23,751 bases of DNA from an uncultured Holdemanella sp. (GCF_934754935.1 NZ_CAKVJB010000035.1:1-23751); one strand, 5' to 3'; positions 7,423 through 15,429 are shown, counted from the first letter of the stretch. Made by a program: numbers and translations. Notes: a model not told the origin generated them from the letters alone.

Positions 7423-8763
7423 ATGTTGAAATTTATGAAATTTGAAATAAAACGGAACTTAAAAAAATCACAGGTTAAAATATTAATTGGGCTTTTACTT
7501 ATATGCGAACTTGTCATGTTGGTTGTATTAAACAATAAGGCACAGATAGAAGACGTATTTTCATTATCTCAAGGATCAATGGAAGTTAGTGCTTTAACTC
7601 GTTTTAATTTACCTGATTCGAAAAGAAAATATATCGAAAAACAGATTGAATCTGTAAATAATAAAGGGAAGTTTTTTGAATACTACAAAGAGAATAAACA
7701 GTGGAAGAAAATGTATATAACGGGTATGGAAGTCTATTGTTACAATGTGGATATGCGTACGAGCGTACCGATAAAATCACGGTCTACTTTTGATTATACA
7801 AATCATGAGCAAGAGTTAAAACAGATTCAAAAAAAATATAAATTAACACGAGTACCACCAAATCCCAAAGAGTGCACATGGTTTCAACCTGTAGGAACGG
7901 CTGGCTATGAAATGATTCCAACATATCAGCAGGGAGCACGTTATTTTGAGAGATTATACCGAAATGAGTTAAGCCCTCTTTGCTATTCAAGCGTAGACAG
8001 TGCTACAATTTTAATACAACTAAGTCGAAATGTATTGTTTTTGGGTATTCCCATTCTAATTGTATTGTTATTTTTTAATGTACGAAAAAATTATCATGAC
8101 GATGGTTTAGATAAATCTTTAATGGTTATACCCGGATTGAAAAGTAAATTTTATATATACAAATTTACTTCAGATCTCATTTTGATTCTTGGTGTAGTAT
8201 TCGTTCCCATATTAGTATTTTCAATCATTCTAGGCATAAAGTCAGGATTTCAAAATTTTAAATATCCAATTTTAGCTAATGTGGATGGAATTACAGGTTT
8301 TAGTTTTTCAAGAATTAAAGATTTTGTAAATGGAACACAACACTGTATTTCGAAAAATGCTATGTATAATGTAGGTTTAACATATTACAGTACAGAAATG
8401 GCACGAAATCCTTATTTGGATTATACGACATTAGGAATTGTCATTATTTTGACAGTAGTAATGCTTATATTGTTGATTGGTGTTTATTATCAGTTTACTT
8501 TTATGGTTTCTTATCTTATTAAAAATGCGTATATAGGATTATTTATTAGTTTATTTGTTATAGCAGGACTATACTTTTTATCACCGCTAGGTTCTTTAAA
8601 TATGATAAATATAATTAATCCACTTACTTATAGAGATCCAACAATGATTATTACTGGAACAAGTAGTTTTCCATATTCAATCGGAATGATAGTATTGCTT
8701 ATATACAATGTTTTGTTTTTTGTATTAAATAGAAAGGTGTTTAATGAAAATTATTATGAATAA
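7423..8763 (+). CDS. ABC-2 type permease with large extracytoplasmic domain (module 2, second)
   Basis: 446 residues from ATG 7423, chosen because GGGTGA lies five bases upstream; an in-frame GTG at 7414 lies inside the previous gene's end. One helix near the N-terminus (~14-32) is followed by a ~180-residue outside domain, then helices at ~205-222, ~245-268, ~345-370, ~378-396 and ~420-440. It has the YYSTEMARNPYLDY motif shared with the permease at 3997. It starts one base after the preceding stop and overlaps the next gene by 20 bases, so the cluster is tightly coupled. It is probably the partner of the 6306 permease. Substrate unknown. Confidence 0.8.
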   Translation: MLKFMKFEIKRNLKKSQVKILIGLLLICELVMLVVLNNKAQIEDVFSLSQGSMEVSALTRFNLPDSKRKYIEKQIESVNNKGKFFEYYKENKQWKKMYITGMEVYCYNVDMRTSVPIKSRSTFDYTNHEQELKQIQKKYKLTRVPPNPKECTWFQPVGTAGYEMIPTYQQGARYFERLYRNELSPLCYSSVDSATILIQLSRNVLFLGIPILIVLLFFNVRKNYHDDGLDKSLMVIPGLKSKFYIYKFTSDLILILGVVFVPILVFSIILGIKSGFQNFKYPILANVDGITGFSFSRIKDFVNGTQHCISKNAMYNVGLTYYSTEMARNPYLDYTTLGIVIILTVVMLILLIGVYYQFTFMVSYLIKNAYIGLFISLFVIAGLYFLSPLGSLNMINIINPLTYRDPTMIITGTSSFPYSIGMIVLLIYNVLFFVLNRKVFNENYYE

Positions 8764-8998
8764 AAAGCCAGGAAGAGTATTATTGATATGCATAATTGTA
8801 CTTGCTATTATTTGTCCTTTGCATATCTATCATGATAAGAAAAAAGTAGAAGATATAAAGTCTGGTGCAATTGTAATCGAAAATTCAGAAACACCTATTG
8901 ATGAATTACATCCAGAATTTGCATATTTATGGCTGTTTCCATATGGCATTGTAGAAGTGGTACTACTATCTTTGTATTATGTTCGAACAAGAGATTGA
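8744..8998 (+). CDS. Small membrane protein of unknown function, 84 aa
   Basis: Starts inside the end of the previous permease gene with AGAAAGGTG five bases upstream, so it is a real translated gene. Helix 1 lies at ~10-28 (VLLICIIVLAIICPLHIY). A ~35-residue charged loop follows (DKKKVEDIKSG... ETPIDELHPE), then helix 2 at ~60-78 (FAYLWLFPYGIVEVVLLSLYYV) and a short RTRD tail. The loop is expected outside the cell. I recognise no family. It lies where lactococcin-972-type loci carry the bacteriocin precursor (just before the multi-pass protein and its ATPase), but it lacks a double-glycine leader and the Trp/Tyr-rich mature part of that family. It may be a small accessory or immunity subunit, or an unusual substrate peptide. 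Confidence 0.7.
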   Translation: MKIIMNKKPGRVLLICIIVLAIICPLHIYHDKKKVEDIKSGAIVIENSETPIDELHPEFAYLWLFPYGIVEVVLLSLYYVRTRD

Positions 8999-9030
8999 TT
9001 AACTGCAATTGGAAAAGTAGGGAGCAGGTT

Positions 9031-11061
9031 ATGAAGAAAATAATAATGGTTTTGGTTATCTTTATATCAAGTATTATTTTTTATGATAGTTATGTTAACT
9101 TGTCACAGAAACAATATAGTGATGTGATAAATCTGAGTTACAAGTTTGCTCAAGAAAGTGATATGGAAGTTGTTCCAATTGATTTACAATTGAGTGAAGA
9201 TAAGCAAGAAAGAAAAGAACAATTTAACCAGGTATATTCTTTTTTGCAAGAACATTCGTATCCTTGTTTTGTTGGCATAGTTTCTAAAAATATAAAAACG
9301 GAATATGTATATCTTCCAAAACAAAATAAATTACCAGTTTATACAGAAGAAAATAAAACGATTGATTTTAACAAAAATAGCAATCGTTATTTGTCTTCTT
9401 CATATAAGGATAAAAATAGGTATGCAACGATTGATTTTATTGATCAAGATTATCATAGAGAATACAATGAGGTGTATAGAATAAAGACTTTTGCGAATTA
9501 TATAGAAGATTGGAATGGCAATACATTGTTTCCATTGTACTTTGTCACAAATTCTAAACAGGATTTGTTGAAGGATTTAGAGGATACGAAAATATTATCT
9601 GAATTGAAAGTGGATGGTGATATCACAACATCCGATTTTTCTACAGGCGCGATTGACTATTCGTTTCTAAAGAGAATTTTGATGTATTTAGCAATTGCGG
9701 TTTTATTATGTCTTTTATCTGATGCATTGACATCTAGAAAAGAAGTTTTTATTCGTAAGATGCAAGGTGCTACTTCATGGTTTATTTATAAGAGGCTATA
9801 TGGAAAATTTTATTTGTTAAGCATATTGATGTTTGTATTAACACAAACTTCATTATATTTTCTTGTGGTTCAAAACTTTAGACCTGTTACTCATGAACTC
9901 ATTCAATATTTACTGCAGTCTGCTCTTCTTTTTGTACTTTGTCTGATTGTAGTTGGATTTATAATATATGTCTTATTAAGTCAAATTCAATCGGTTGTTA
10001 TATTGAAAAAATCTCAGTTTAGATGGATTTCAATGACTCTGTTTATTTTGAAATGTGTCTTTTTGATTTCAATATTTATACCATTATCGACTTCGTTTAA
10101 GTATACATCTCAAGTGGTTCAGGATGGGTATTACTTAAATAAATACAAAGAAACCTATAATAATTATCTTCGTTTAGAGGGTGTTAATATAAATATGTTT
10201 TCTTTGGAGTACCAAGATGCGAAGAGCCAGTTGAATGAAAAGATTCGAGAATATCCATATATATATGAAGATTTCTCAACCAAAATAAATCGTAATGATG
10301 ATGAAATAACGTATCCTTATATCATTGTAAATGAGGAGTATTTAAAGGAATATGATTTATATAAGGATGGTAAGCCGGTAAAAACATTTAAGCCGGGCAC
10401 TCTTTATGCTCCAAAATCAGTGAATATAGATGAAAATTATTGTTTGGCTACGGAGTGTGAGTATGATCAACTTGATGATGGTTATGTCATGCTTTCGCAT
10501 AGTTTAAGAGAGGATAATTGGCATGTGAAAAATCCAATTATTTATGTTGTGGATGAAAACTATGATATGAGTCAATTTGGTATTTTTATTAAGGATAAAG
10601 ATAAAACTGTAAAGAAGTTCATTAATGATTTCTTGAAATCTAAGGGATTGTATCAAAATATGAACTATGCGTATGAAAATTATGATTATGGAAAAAAGAC
10701 CATGGTAATCAATAAATTGATTATAGATTCAGCTATATTACTTTTTGTATATGTGATTGTCTTATTCTTGTTCCAGTATCAATCTATATACTTATATTTT
10801 TTAGAAAATCGAAAGATGATTTCTTTAAATTGTTTGTTGGGAAAAAACATCTGGCAAAAATATCGTGATTTTATTATTGTGAATCTGTTCGTTTACCTTG
10901 TCTTGCTGTTGTGGATGGTTCTAATTGTAAAAAATATTTCGACAATAGGCTTGTATTTGTGGATATTCACAATTCTAATCGATTTTATGATAGCTCTAAT
11001 TTTTAGAACATATTTTGAAAGAAAGAAAGTGTTGTTATCCTTGAAAGGAGATTTGGAATGA
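9031..11061 (+). CDS. Bacteriocin-associated integral membrane protein (putative immunity/export permease, MacB/FtsX-like)
   Basis: 676 residues from ATG 9031, chosen for GGGAGCAGG just upstream and a clear N-terminal helix (IIMVLVIFISSIIFY, ~4-20). A longer frame from 8929 is an artefact. A ~215-residue outside domain follows, then four helices (~247-265, 293-312, 328-352, 365-385), a second outside domain (~390-590) and three final helices (~597-617, 640-660, 665-685). The first cytoplasmic loop has REVFIRKMQGATSWFIYKR, the R-K-x-Q-G signature of the bacteriocin-associated 7-TM immunity family (TIGR01654-type), which resembles MacB/FtsX permeases. In lactococcin-972-type loci it pairs with the ATPase encoded next; here that gene overlaps it by 4 bases (ATGA). 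Export of, or immunity to, a bacteriocin is inferred from the family. Confidence 0.8.
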   Translation: MKKIIMVLVIFISSIIFYDSYVNLSQKQYSDVINLSYKFAQESDMEVVPIDLQLSEDKQERKEQFNQVYSFLQEHSYPCFVGIVSKNIKTEYVYLPKQNKLPVYTEENKTIDFNKNSNRYLSSSYKDKNRYATIDFIDQDYHREYNEVYRIKTFANYIEDWNGNTLFPLYFVTNSKQDLLKDLEDTKILSELKVDGDITTSDFSTGAIDYSFLKRILMYLAIAVLLCLLSDALTSRKEVFIRKMQGATSWFIYKRLYGKFYLLSILMFVLTQTSLYFLVVQNFRPVTHELIQYLLQSALLFVLCLIVVGFIIYVLLSQIQSVVILKKSQFRWISMTLFILKCVFLISIFIPLSTSFKYTSQVVQDGYYLNKYKETYNNYLRLEGVNINMFSLEYQDAKSQLNEKIREYPYIYEDFSTKINRNDDEITYPYIIVNEEYLKEYDLYKDGKPVKTFKPGTLYAPKSVNIDENYCLATECEYDQLDDGYVMLSHSLREDNWHVKNPIIYVVDENYDMSQFGIFIKDKDKTVKKFINDFLKSKGLYQNMNYAYENYDYGKKTMVINKLIIDSAILLFVYVIVLFLFQYQSIYLYFLENRKMISLNCLLGKNIWQKYRDFIIVNLFVYLVLLLWMVLIVKNISTIGLYLWIFTILIDFMIALIFRTYFERKKVLLSLKGDLE

Positions 11062-11687
11062 AGGTAGTAGTTGTTGATAAAATTCATAAACAATATCATG
11101 ATCATGTGATTTTTGATGATTTCTCAATGGAAATAGAACAAGGAAGTTTTGTCGCAATACAAGGTGCTTCAGGATCTGGAAAATCTACATTGTTAAATAT
11201 GATTGGTCTTTTGGATTCTCCAGATAAAGGAAACATTGTGATTTTTGATAAGAAAAATGTAAAACCATTTTCTAGACAAGCTAATAAATTGTTAAAGGCA
11301 AAAATAGGATACTTATTCCAGAATTTTGCGTTGATTGATAATAAGAGTGTATATTACAATTTGTATTTGTCTATTGATCACTTTTCATTTTCAGATAAGA
11401 AGGAAAGAATATTAAAAGCACTTGAAGATGTGGGTTTAAAAGGTTTCGAAAATAAAAAGATATGTGAATGTTCTGGTGGAGAGCAACAAAGAGTTGCCTT
11501 AGCTCGACTTTTAATCAAACCATGTCAACTGATTTTGGCAGATGAACCTACAGGAAGTTTGGATTCAGTAAACAAAGAGGTTGTGTTTAAGATCCTAAAG
11601 AAGATGCAGGCACAGGGAAAAACAATTGTGATAGTCAGTCATGATGAAGAGCTTGTAGAAAGAGTGGATCGTATAATAAATATCTAA
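11058..11687 (+). CDS. ABC transporter ATP-binding protein, lactococcin-972 / LolD-MacB type
   Basis: A 209-residue compact ATPase. Walker A GASGSGKST is at residues 36-44, Q-loop Gln near 88 (YLFQNFALI), signature CSGGEQQ at 138-144, Walker B LILADEP at 158-164, then TGSLD, with H-loop His195 (VSHDEE). The GASGSGKST and ADEPTGSLD wording is that of LolD/MacB and of bacteriocin-export ATPases of the lactococcin-972 group, and differs from the BcrA-like ATPases upstream. It overlaps the preceding gene by ATGA and has AAAGGAG upstream (11044-11050), so both are made together as one transporter. It is the last gene of the cluster; the terminators that follow are separate entries. Confidence 0.9.
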   Translation: MKVVVVDKIHKQYHDHVIFDDFSMEIEQGSFVAIQGASGSGKSTLLNMIGLLDSPDKGNIVIFDKKNVKPFSRQANKLLKAKIGYLFQNFALIDNKSVYYNLYLSIDHFSFSDKKERILKALEDVGLKGFENKKICECSGGEQQRVALARLLIKPCQLILADEPTGSLDSVNKEVVFKILKKMQAQGKTIVIVSHDEELVERVDRIINI

Positions 11688-11908
11688 AAGGTGCTTTAAG
11701 CACGCGTATAAGACGCAAAAATAACTGAATATGCTTTAAATAAGGAAACATTCAGTTCTCTAAAATCGTGTGTTGTTCACACAACTGTTTAAACTAAAAT
11801 CTCGATCAATTTTATGAGATTTAAAAAATTAATCAAATACCATACAATGTTTATTTGCATAATGAATGTTGTAAAAATTGCATTTGTGTATTATCATGAC
11901 TGTGATGA

Positions 11909-11942
11909 AAAACTCCGGGATCCCGCGTGGACCGGGGTTTTT
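11909..11942 (+). terminator. GC-rich hairpin terminator
   Basis: AAAACTCCGG (11909-11918) pairs with CCGGGGTTTT (11932-11941) over 10 bp including one T-G pair, and the right arm runs into five Ts. It is unusually GC-rich for this region. It probably ends transcription from the ABC cluster. Confidence 0.65.
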
Positions 11943-11973
11943 AGAATTTATGAGGTAATAGAGATATCAAGAT

Positions 11974-11998
11974 CATGGATTTGTTCCATGTTTTTTTT
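11974..11998 (+). terminator. Rho-independent terminator
   Basis: CATGGA (11974-11979) and TCCATG (11985-11990) with a TTTGT loop, followed by eight Ts. It lies 32 bases after the previous terminator, so the two act in series. Confidence 0.75.
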
Positions 11999-12097
11999 AT
12001 GCCATAAAGAAAGCACAGTTTTAAGGGAGCATAAGTGTGAATTTAGTTAACCTCCGTAGTGTATGGAAGACTAATTCAAAAATCAAATAATAAAAAT

Positions 12098-12129
12098 GAG
12101 AGTCATTTCATTAAGCTGAAGTGGCTCTC
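12098..12129. terminator. Bidirectional hairpin terminator
   Basis: 13-bp stem (12098-12110 with 12117-12129, two T-G pairs) and a six-base loop TTAAGC. On the minus strand it is followed by ATTTTTATTATTT, which makes it the best terminator for the ATPase gene at 12304-13641. On the plus strand only TTT follows. Its right arm contains the first TGGCTCT unit of the repeat array. Confidence 0.65.
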
Positions 12130-12205
12130 TTTGTGGATTTAGTGGCTCTGAGCAATGGATTGCATGGCTCTGTCCAAATGGAATGGGTGGCTTCGCCACC
12201 ATGGA
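12121..12205. repeat. Degenerate 22-23-bp tandem repeat array, right edge of island
   Basis: TGGCTCT occurs at 12122, 12143 and 12165, and TGGCTTC at 12188 (steps 21, 22, 23). GTGGA at 12133 and ATGGA at 12155, 12178 and 12201 close each unit (steps 22, 23, 23). The last unit is a perfect hairpin, GGTGGC-TTC-GCCACC (12186-12200). It resembles the array at 1-68: TGGACTTCGTCACCGT there against TGGCTTCGCCACCAT here. It is not a CRISPR, as there are no constant repeats with unique spacers. Confidence 0.6.
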
Positions 12206-12303
12206 ATACTCAATATTTTCTCGACACGGATTGTTAAAGGATTTTCATCTCATAAAGATACTTTTTTGTTTAGGTGAGATGAGTTTATTTGATAATTGTA
12301 TGC

Positions 12304-13641
12304 TTATTTCATATTGCTTAAATACTTTTTTAAGAGAAAAGCACAGAAATAAGGGAAAGTGTATATGCTATTCGCATAACCGATATTTCCTGATATAAAT
12401 TTAATGCCAAATTCAATATCTGGATAGTGATTACTAGTGATTAAAGTACGTAAAGACCTTGCAGTGCCGTTTGTTGCCTTGACTTCTATTGGAATTAAAT
12501 TTTCTTTATTTCGAACAAAAAAATCTTGTTCCAATGTTGAATTGTCCTTTTTATAGTAATACAGATTATATCCAGCTTTGATTAGAGCTTCACCCACGAT
12601 GTTTTCATAAAGAGCTCCTTTATATACACCTAAATTTCTATTTATTCTTAAATCTTCTTGAGCTTCATCGTCTAACATAGCCACTAGTAAACCGGAGTCA
12701 GCAAAATAAATTTTATATTTTGTTTCATCATAATTTCCTTTTAAAGGTAATTCAGGAAATTGCATACAATAACAAATGTTGATAATACCTGCGTCTTTTA
12801 ACCATTCAATGCATCCGCGGTAGTCTCTAAATCTAGCGTTTTGTGCAACTTTAGTAATCTGAAATTTTTTGTTGTCTTTTGCAAGTTGTACTGGAATGTG
12901 TTCAAATACATTTGTGATTCGCGTTTGATCCATACCATCAGCATATTTTCTTATATCTTCTTTATAATCGGCGATGAGTTGCTTTTGAATATCAGTAGCC
13001 CCTTCAAATGTGCCTTTTTCAATATATTCTCTAATAACTGCTGGCATACCTCCTAAAATACAGTAGTCTAAAAACAATGATGTATATATAGACATTTCGA
13101 TTTCATTAAATGGTTTTAATTGAATCAAATGTTCTAGCATATCCATAATAGTGGATTCATCATATCCTTTTGCCCATAAGAATTCTTCAAAATCAAAAGA
13201 AAACATTTCATAATCTGTTTTATATCCCACGCTATTGCTCTCAATTCTTTGATAGTTTACACCTAACAGTGAACCACTACATATCACATCAAAGCGTCCA
13301 TCAATTTTGAAAAATTTGAGAGATGTGGCAATTTCTGGAAAGTCTTGTAATTCATCAAAAATTATAAGTGTCTCATTTTTTATAAAGCGTTTGGAAGGAT
13401 CTATTCTAGATATATTCTTTATGATATCTTGAGTTTTATATCCATCTACAGTTATCAATTTATAATTAGGCTCTTCTACAAAGTTAATATAAACAACACT
13501 CTTATAGTTATTAAAACCAAATCTAGTAATTGATTCAGTTTTTCCGACTTGTCTTGGTCCTTTAATAATTAGAGGTTTTTTATCTTGGTTCATTTTCCAT
13601 TTTGACAAGTATAAATCAATTTTACGCTTAAGATATATCAT
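12304..13641 (-). CDS. AAA-family ATPase with DUF4143 domain
   Basis: 445 residues. Walker A GPRQVGKT is at residues 28-35, Walker B LIIFDELQD at 92-100, and CSGSLLG at 121-127 acts as a sensor-like motif. The middle is a helical lid and winged region. The C-terminal DUF4143 part carries the PD-(D/E)XK-like pattern E (ALYENIVGEAL), D (LEQDFFV) and E-x-K (PIEVKAT, 386-388). This family is widespread in gut bacteria and archaea; its biological role is poorly defined, and nucleic-acid processing is only suspected. AAAGGAG lies 10 bases before ATG, and a good promoter lies upstream at 13665-13693. It stands alone and is transcribed against the ABC cluster; a bidirectional hairpin lies past its end. 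Confidence 0.88.
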   Translation of the reverse strand: MIYLKRKIDLYLSKWKMNQDKKPLIIKGPRQVGKTESITRFGFNNYKSVVYINFVEEPNYKLITVDGYKTQDIIKNISRIDPSKRFIKNETLIIFDELQDFPEIATSLKFFKIDGRFDVICSGSLLGVNYQRIESNSVGYKTDYEMFSFDFEEFLWAKGYDESTIMDMLEHLIQLKPFNEIEMSIYTSLFLDYCILGGMPAVIREYIEKGTFEGATDIQKQLIADYKEDIRKYADGMDQTRITNVFEHIPVQLAKDNKKFQITKVAQNARFRDYRGCIEWLKDAGIINICYCMQFPELPLKGNYDETKYKIYFADSGLLVAMLDDEAQEDLRINRNLGVYKGALYENIVGEALIKAGYNLYYYKKDNSTLEQDFFVRNKENLIPIEVKATNGTARSLRTLITSNHYPDIEFGIKFISGNIGYANSIYTFPYFCAFLLKKYLSNMK

Positions 13642-13664
13642 TAAATATCAACTCCTTTATTATA

Positions 13665-13693
13665 AGTATAGTTAATAAATGTTGTTCAGGCAA
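13665..13693 (-). promoter_or_regulatory. Promoter of the AAA/DUF4143 ATPase gene
   Basis: Read on the minus strand: TTGCCT (13693-13688), a 17-base spacer, then TATACT (13670-13665), 24 bases before the start codon at 13641. The ribosome binding site AAAGGAG lies in between. Good sigma-A match. Confidence 0.65.
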
Positions 13694-13710
13694 TGAAAAA
13701 TCACAAAAAA

Positions 13711-13774
13711 ATAGCATGTTTTATATGCTTGTGCACATTTTAATAGCATGATTTTAATCTTTATGCACATAATA
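13711..13774. repeat. Two tandem 32-bp imperfect repeats upstream of the ATPase promoter
   Basis: Unit 1 (13711-13742) and unit 2 (13743-13774) both start ATAGCATG and contain a (G/A)TGCACAT core about 21 bases further on. They sit just upstream of the -35 box of the minus-strand ATPase promoter, where an activator or repressor could bind. The spacing equals three DNA turns. Confidence 0.55.
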
Positions 13775-13796
13775 TGTATTTTGAGTTAGAACTTAA

Positions 13797-14204
13797 TTAT
13801 AATGTATTATAAATACGTTTAACCCCTTCATTAAGTTCTCTGACATAGCCAAAATCAGAAAGAACTCGAGCAATCTTTGGATTTCTTGAATAACGAGTGT
13901 ATTTCATATTATCTAAAGTTACGATATTTGGTAATTTCCCTGGGCTAAATATTTCCATGTGATCATTAAATAATGAGATGCGAATGTGATCACCTTGTAA
14001 TGAATAATTTCTATGTGTAACGGCGTTTACAATGCCTTCAAACCATGGAAATTCTGGATATTCAGGAACGTTTCTAAAAATTCCATCATCGTCTAAATAT
14101 TGAAAATCTCTAAGTTGTGAATACATTTTATTCTTAATATTTTCTATATAACTCGATTGATGTATAAATCGAAAATTTATAATTATTTCAAATATGCGAA
14201 ATGA
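13797..14204 (-). pseudogene. Fragment of an AlbA_2 / HATPase_c_4 protein (putative DNA-binding, RecG-like helicase annotation)
   Basis: The minus-strand frame is open from 14204 to the stop at 13797 (about 135 codons). Only the last 109 follow an ATG (14126), and no ribosome binding site precedes it. It reads FIHQSSYIENIKNKMYSQL, then RNVPEYPEFPWFEGIVNAVTH, RNYSLQGDHIRISLFNDHMEI, FSPGKLP, and ARVLSDFGYVRELNEGVKRIY. These are the E-A-(x)-N-A-x-x-H-R-x-Y and SPG-x-LP motifs of the C-terminal HATPase_c_4 domain of AlbA_2 (Schlafen-like) proteins, which are usually 400-500 residues. The DNA-binding N-terminal half is absent, and the C-terminal tail stops early at YNTL. It is therefore a relic with both ends lost, with no nearby rescue frame. 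Confidence 0.8.
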
Positions 14205-14294
14205 TTAAATGTTTTAGAAATGAATAATTTTATCCCATTGTATATATCTTTCGATTCAAAAGACAGATATGATAAAGATGTAGTATTGTAATTT

Positions 14295-15368
14295 ATGGAG
14301 AAGAAAAGGGGAGTATATGATAATTGTATTATCCTGATTCCAGCGTTGCAGCCAGATGAAAGAATGATTCAACTGATTTATGGTTTACATAATTTAGGCT
14401 TTAATAAAATCGCAATTACGGATGATGGAAGTAGTGAGGATCGACAACAATATTTTCAAGAAGCCAAATCTATGGGTGCTTGTGTTATGCATCATTCTAA
14501 GAAAATGGGAAAGGGCGTTGCGTTAAGAAGTGCTTTGAGATTGGCGGATGAAAAAATAGGAGAATCTAATTTCTATATTACAGCCGATTGTGATGGACAA
14601 TACTCACCGGAAGATATTGAAAAAGTCGCAAAAGAATTATTAAACAATCCAGACTGTTTTGTGCTTGGCGTACGTACATATGAAAGAAAAAAAGGAAAGA
14701 AAGTAAGATTTTGGATGAATTCTTGCCAGAAGTTATTTTTCCGTATTACAAATCATGGAAAGGAATGTCCAGATCCTAGAAGTGGGCTTCGTGGTTTTCC
14801 AGCTTCATTAAAAAAACTAGCACTATGTACAGAGGGAAAGTCGTATGATTATGAATTGAATTTTCTAGATGCAGCCATACAAAAAACACCAATTGTGGTT
14901 GTGCCTATTTGTTCAGACACAAATAATAGGAATGAAACGAGTCATTTTCGTCCAGTAGTTGATTTACTTGGAATGTATCTAAAATTTTGGAAATATTTAT
15001 TAACATCCAATGTAGCCACAGTCTTTGACTTAGTTTTCTTTATTCTATTTGAAAATTTATTTTTTAAGCTTGGAGCCATTTCAATTTTTATGGCAACCAT
15101 TTGCGCGAGAGCCATTAGTGGCAGTGTTGGATATATATTAAATCGATATATTAGCTTTCAAAGTAAATTAAATCCAGGAAGAGAAATGGTTCGCTATTCC
15201 ATTGTGTTTGTATGTCAAATGGCAGCCAGTGGCATTCTAGTATCCTTTTTAAGCATTGTTCCAATACCAACTGTCATTGTGAAAGCTATTATTGATACGA
15301 TTTTATTTTTTGTCGTCTACAACATTCAGAAGAATTGGGTGTTTGTGGATAATTATATTAATAACTAA
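14295..15368 (+). CDS. Family 2 glycosyltransferase fused to GtrA-type membrane domain
   Basis: 357 residues. Residues ~10-225 form a GT-A fold of the dolichol-phosphate-mannose-synthase kind: DDGSS at 43-47, the metal-binding DCDGQ at 98-102, and PDPRSGLRGFP, the usual acceptor-side segment. Residues ~235-350 hold four helices with VGYILNRYISF and IIDTILFFVVYNIQKNWVF, matching GtrA/DPMS_2 lipid-linked sugar flippases. Such fusions are thought to make and handle polyprenyl-phosphate sugars for cell-envelope decoration. The start at 14295 is the only in-frame ATG before the catalytic domain and has no clear Shine-Dalgarno, so translation may be weak. It is followed by 61 bases and the RpiR regulator; shared transcription is possible, but a functional link is not obvious. 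Confidence 0.87.
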   Translation: MEKKRGVYDNCIILIPALQPDERMIQLIYGLHNLGFNKIAITDDGSSEDRQQYFQEAKSMGACVMHHSKKMGKGVALRSALRLADEKIGESNFYITADCDGQYSPEDIEKVAKELLNNPDCFVLGVRTYERKKGKKVRFWMNSCQKLFFRITNHGKECPDPRSGLRGFPASLKKLALCTEGKSYDYELNFLDAAIQKTPIVVVPICSDTNNRNETSHFRPVVDLLGMYLKFWKYLLTSNVATVFDLVFFILFENLFFKLGAISIFMATICARAISGSVGYILNRYISFQSKLNPGREMVRYSIVFVCQMAASGILVSFLSIVPIPTVIVKAIIDTILFFVVYNIQKNWVFVDNYINN

Positions 15369-15429
15369 TTTTTCTCTTTCTATTTTAAGAATTCTTAGAT
15401 ATTATTGGATTAGTTGGAGGGGATATAAG

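Larger units (their letters stand above)
11688..12303. other. Non-coding interval at the end of the ABC cluster
   Basis: No credible gene. A 78-codon frame (11814-12050) runs across two terminators and has no ribosome binding site. From left to right I see AACTGAAT/ATTCAGTT (11723-11757), GTGTG/CACAC (11768-11782), AAATCTC/GAGATTT (11797-11822, approximate), two U-tract terminators, a bidirectional hairpin, the second 22-23-bp repeat array, and CATCTCA/TGAGATG (~12246-12282). The density of hairpins suggests a long structured 3' end or decayed repeats. Confidence 0.55.

Noticed and set aside
11900..11945. T-box riboswitch, because of CCGCGTGG before a GC-rich terminator
   Set aside because: The T-box core and the upstream specifier arm are absent, and no tRNA-related gene follows.
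11814..12050. 78-codon frame after the last ATPase gene
   Set aside because: It crosses two U-tract terminators and has no Shine-Dalgarno or recognisable domain.
12121..12205. CRISPR array
   Set aside because: Units are short, degenerate and contiguous, without constant repeats, unique spacers or cas genes.
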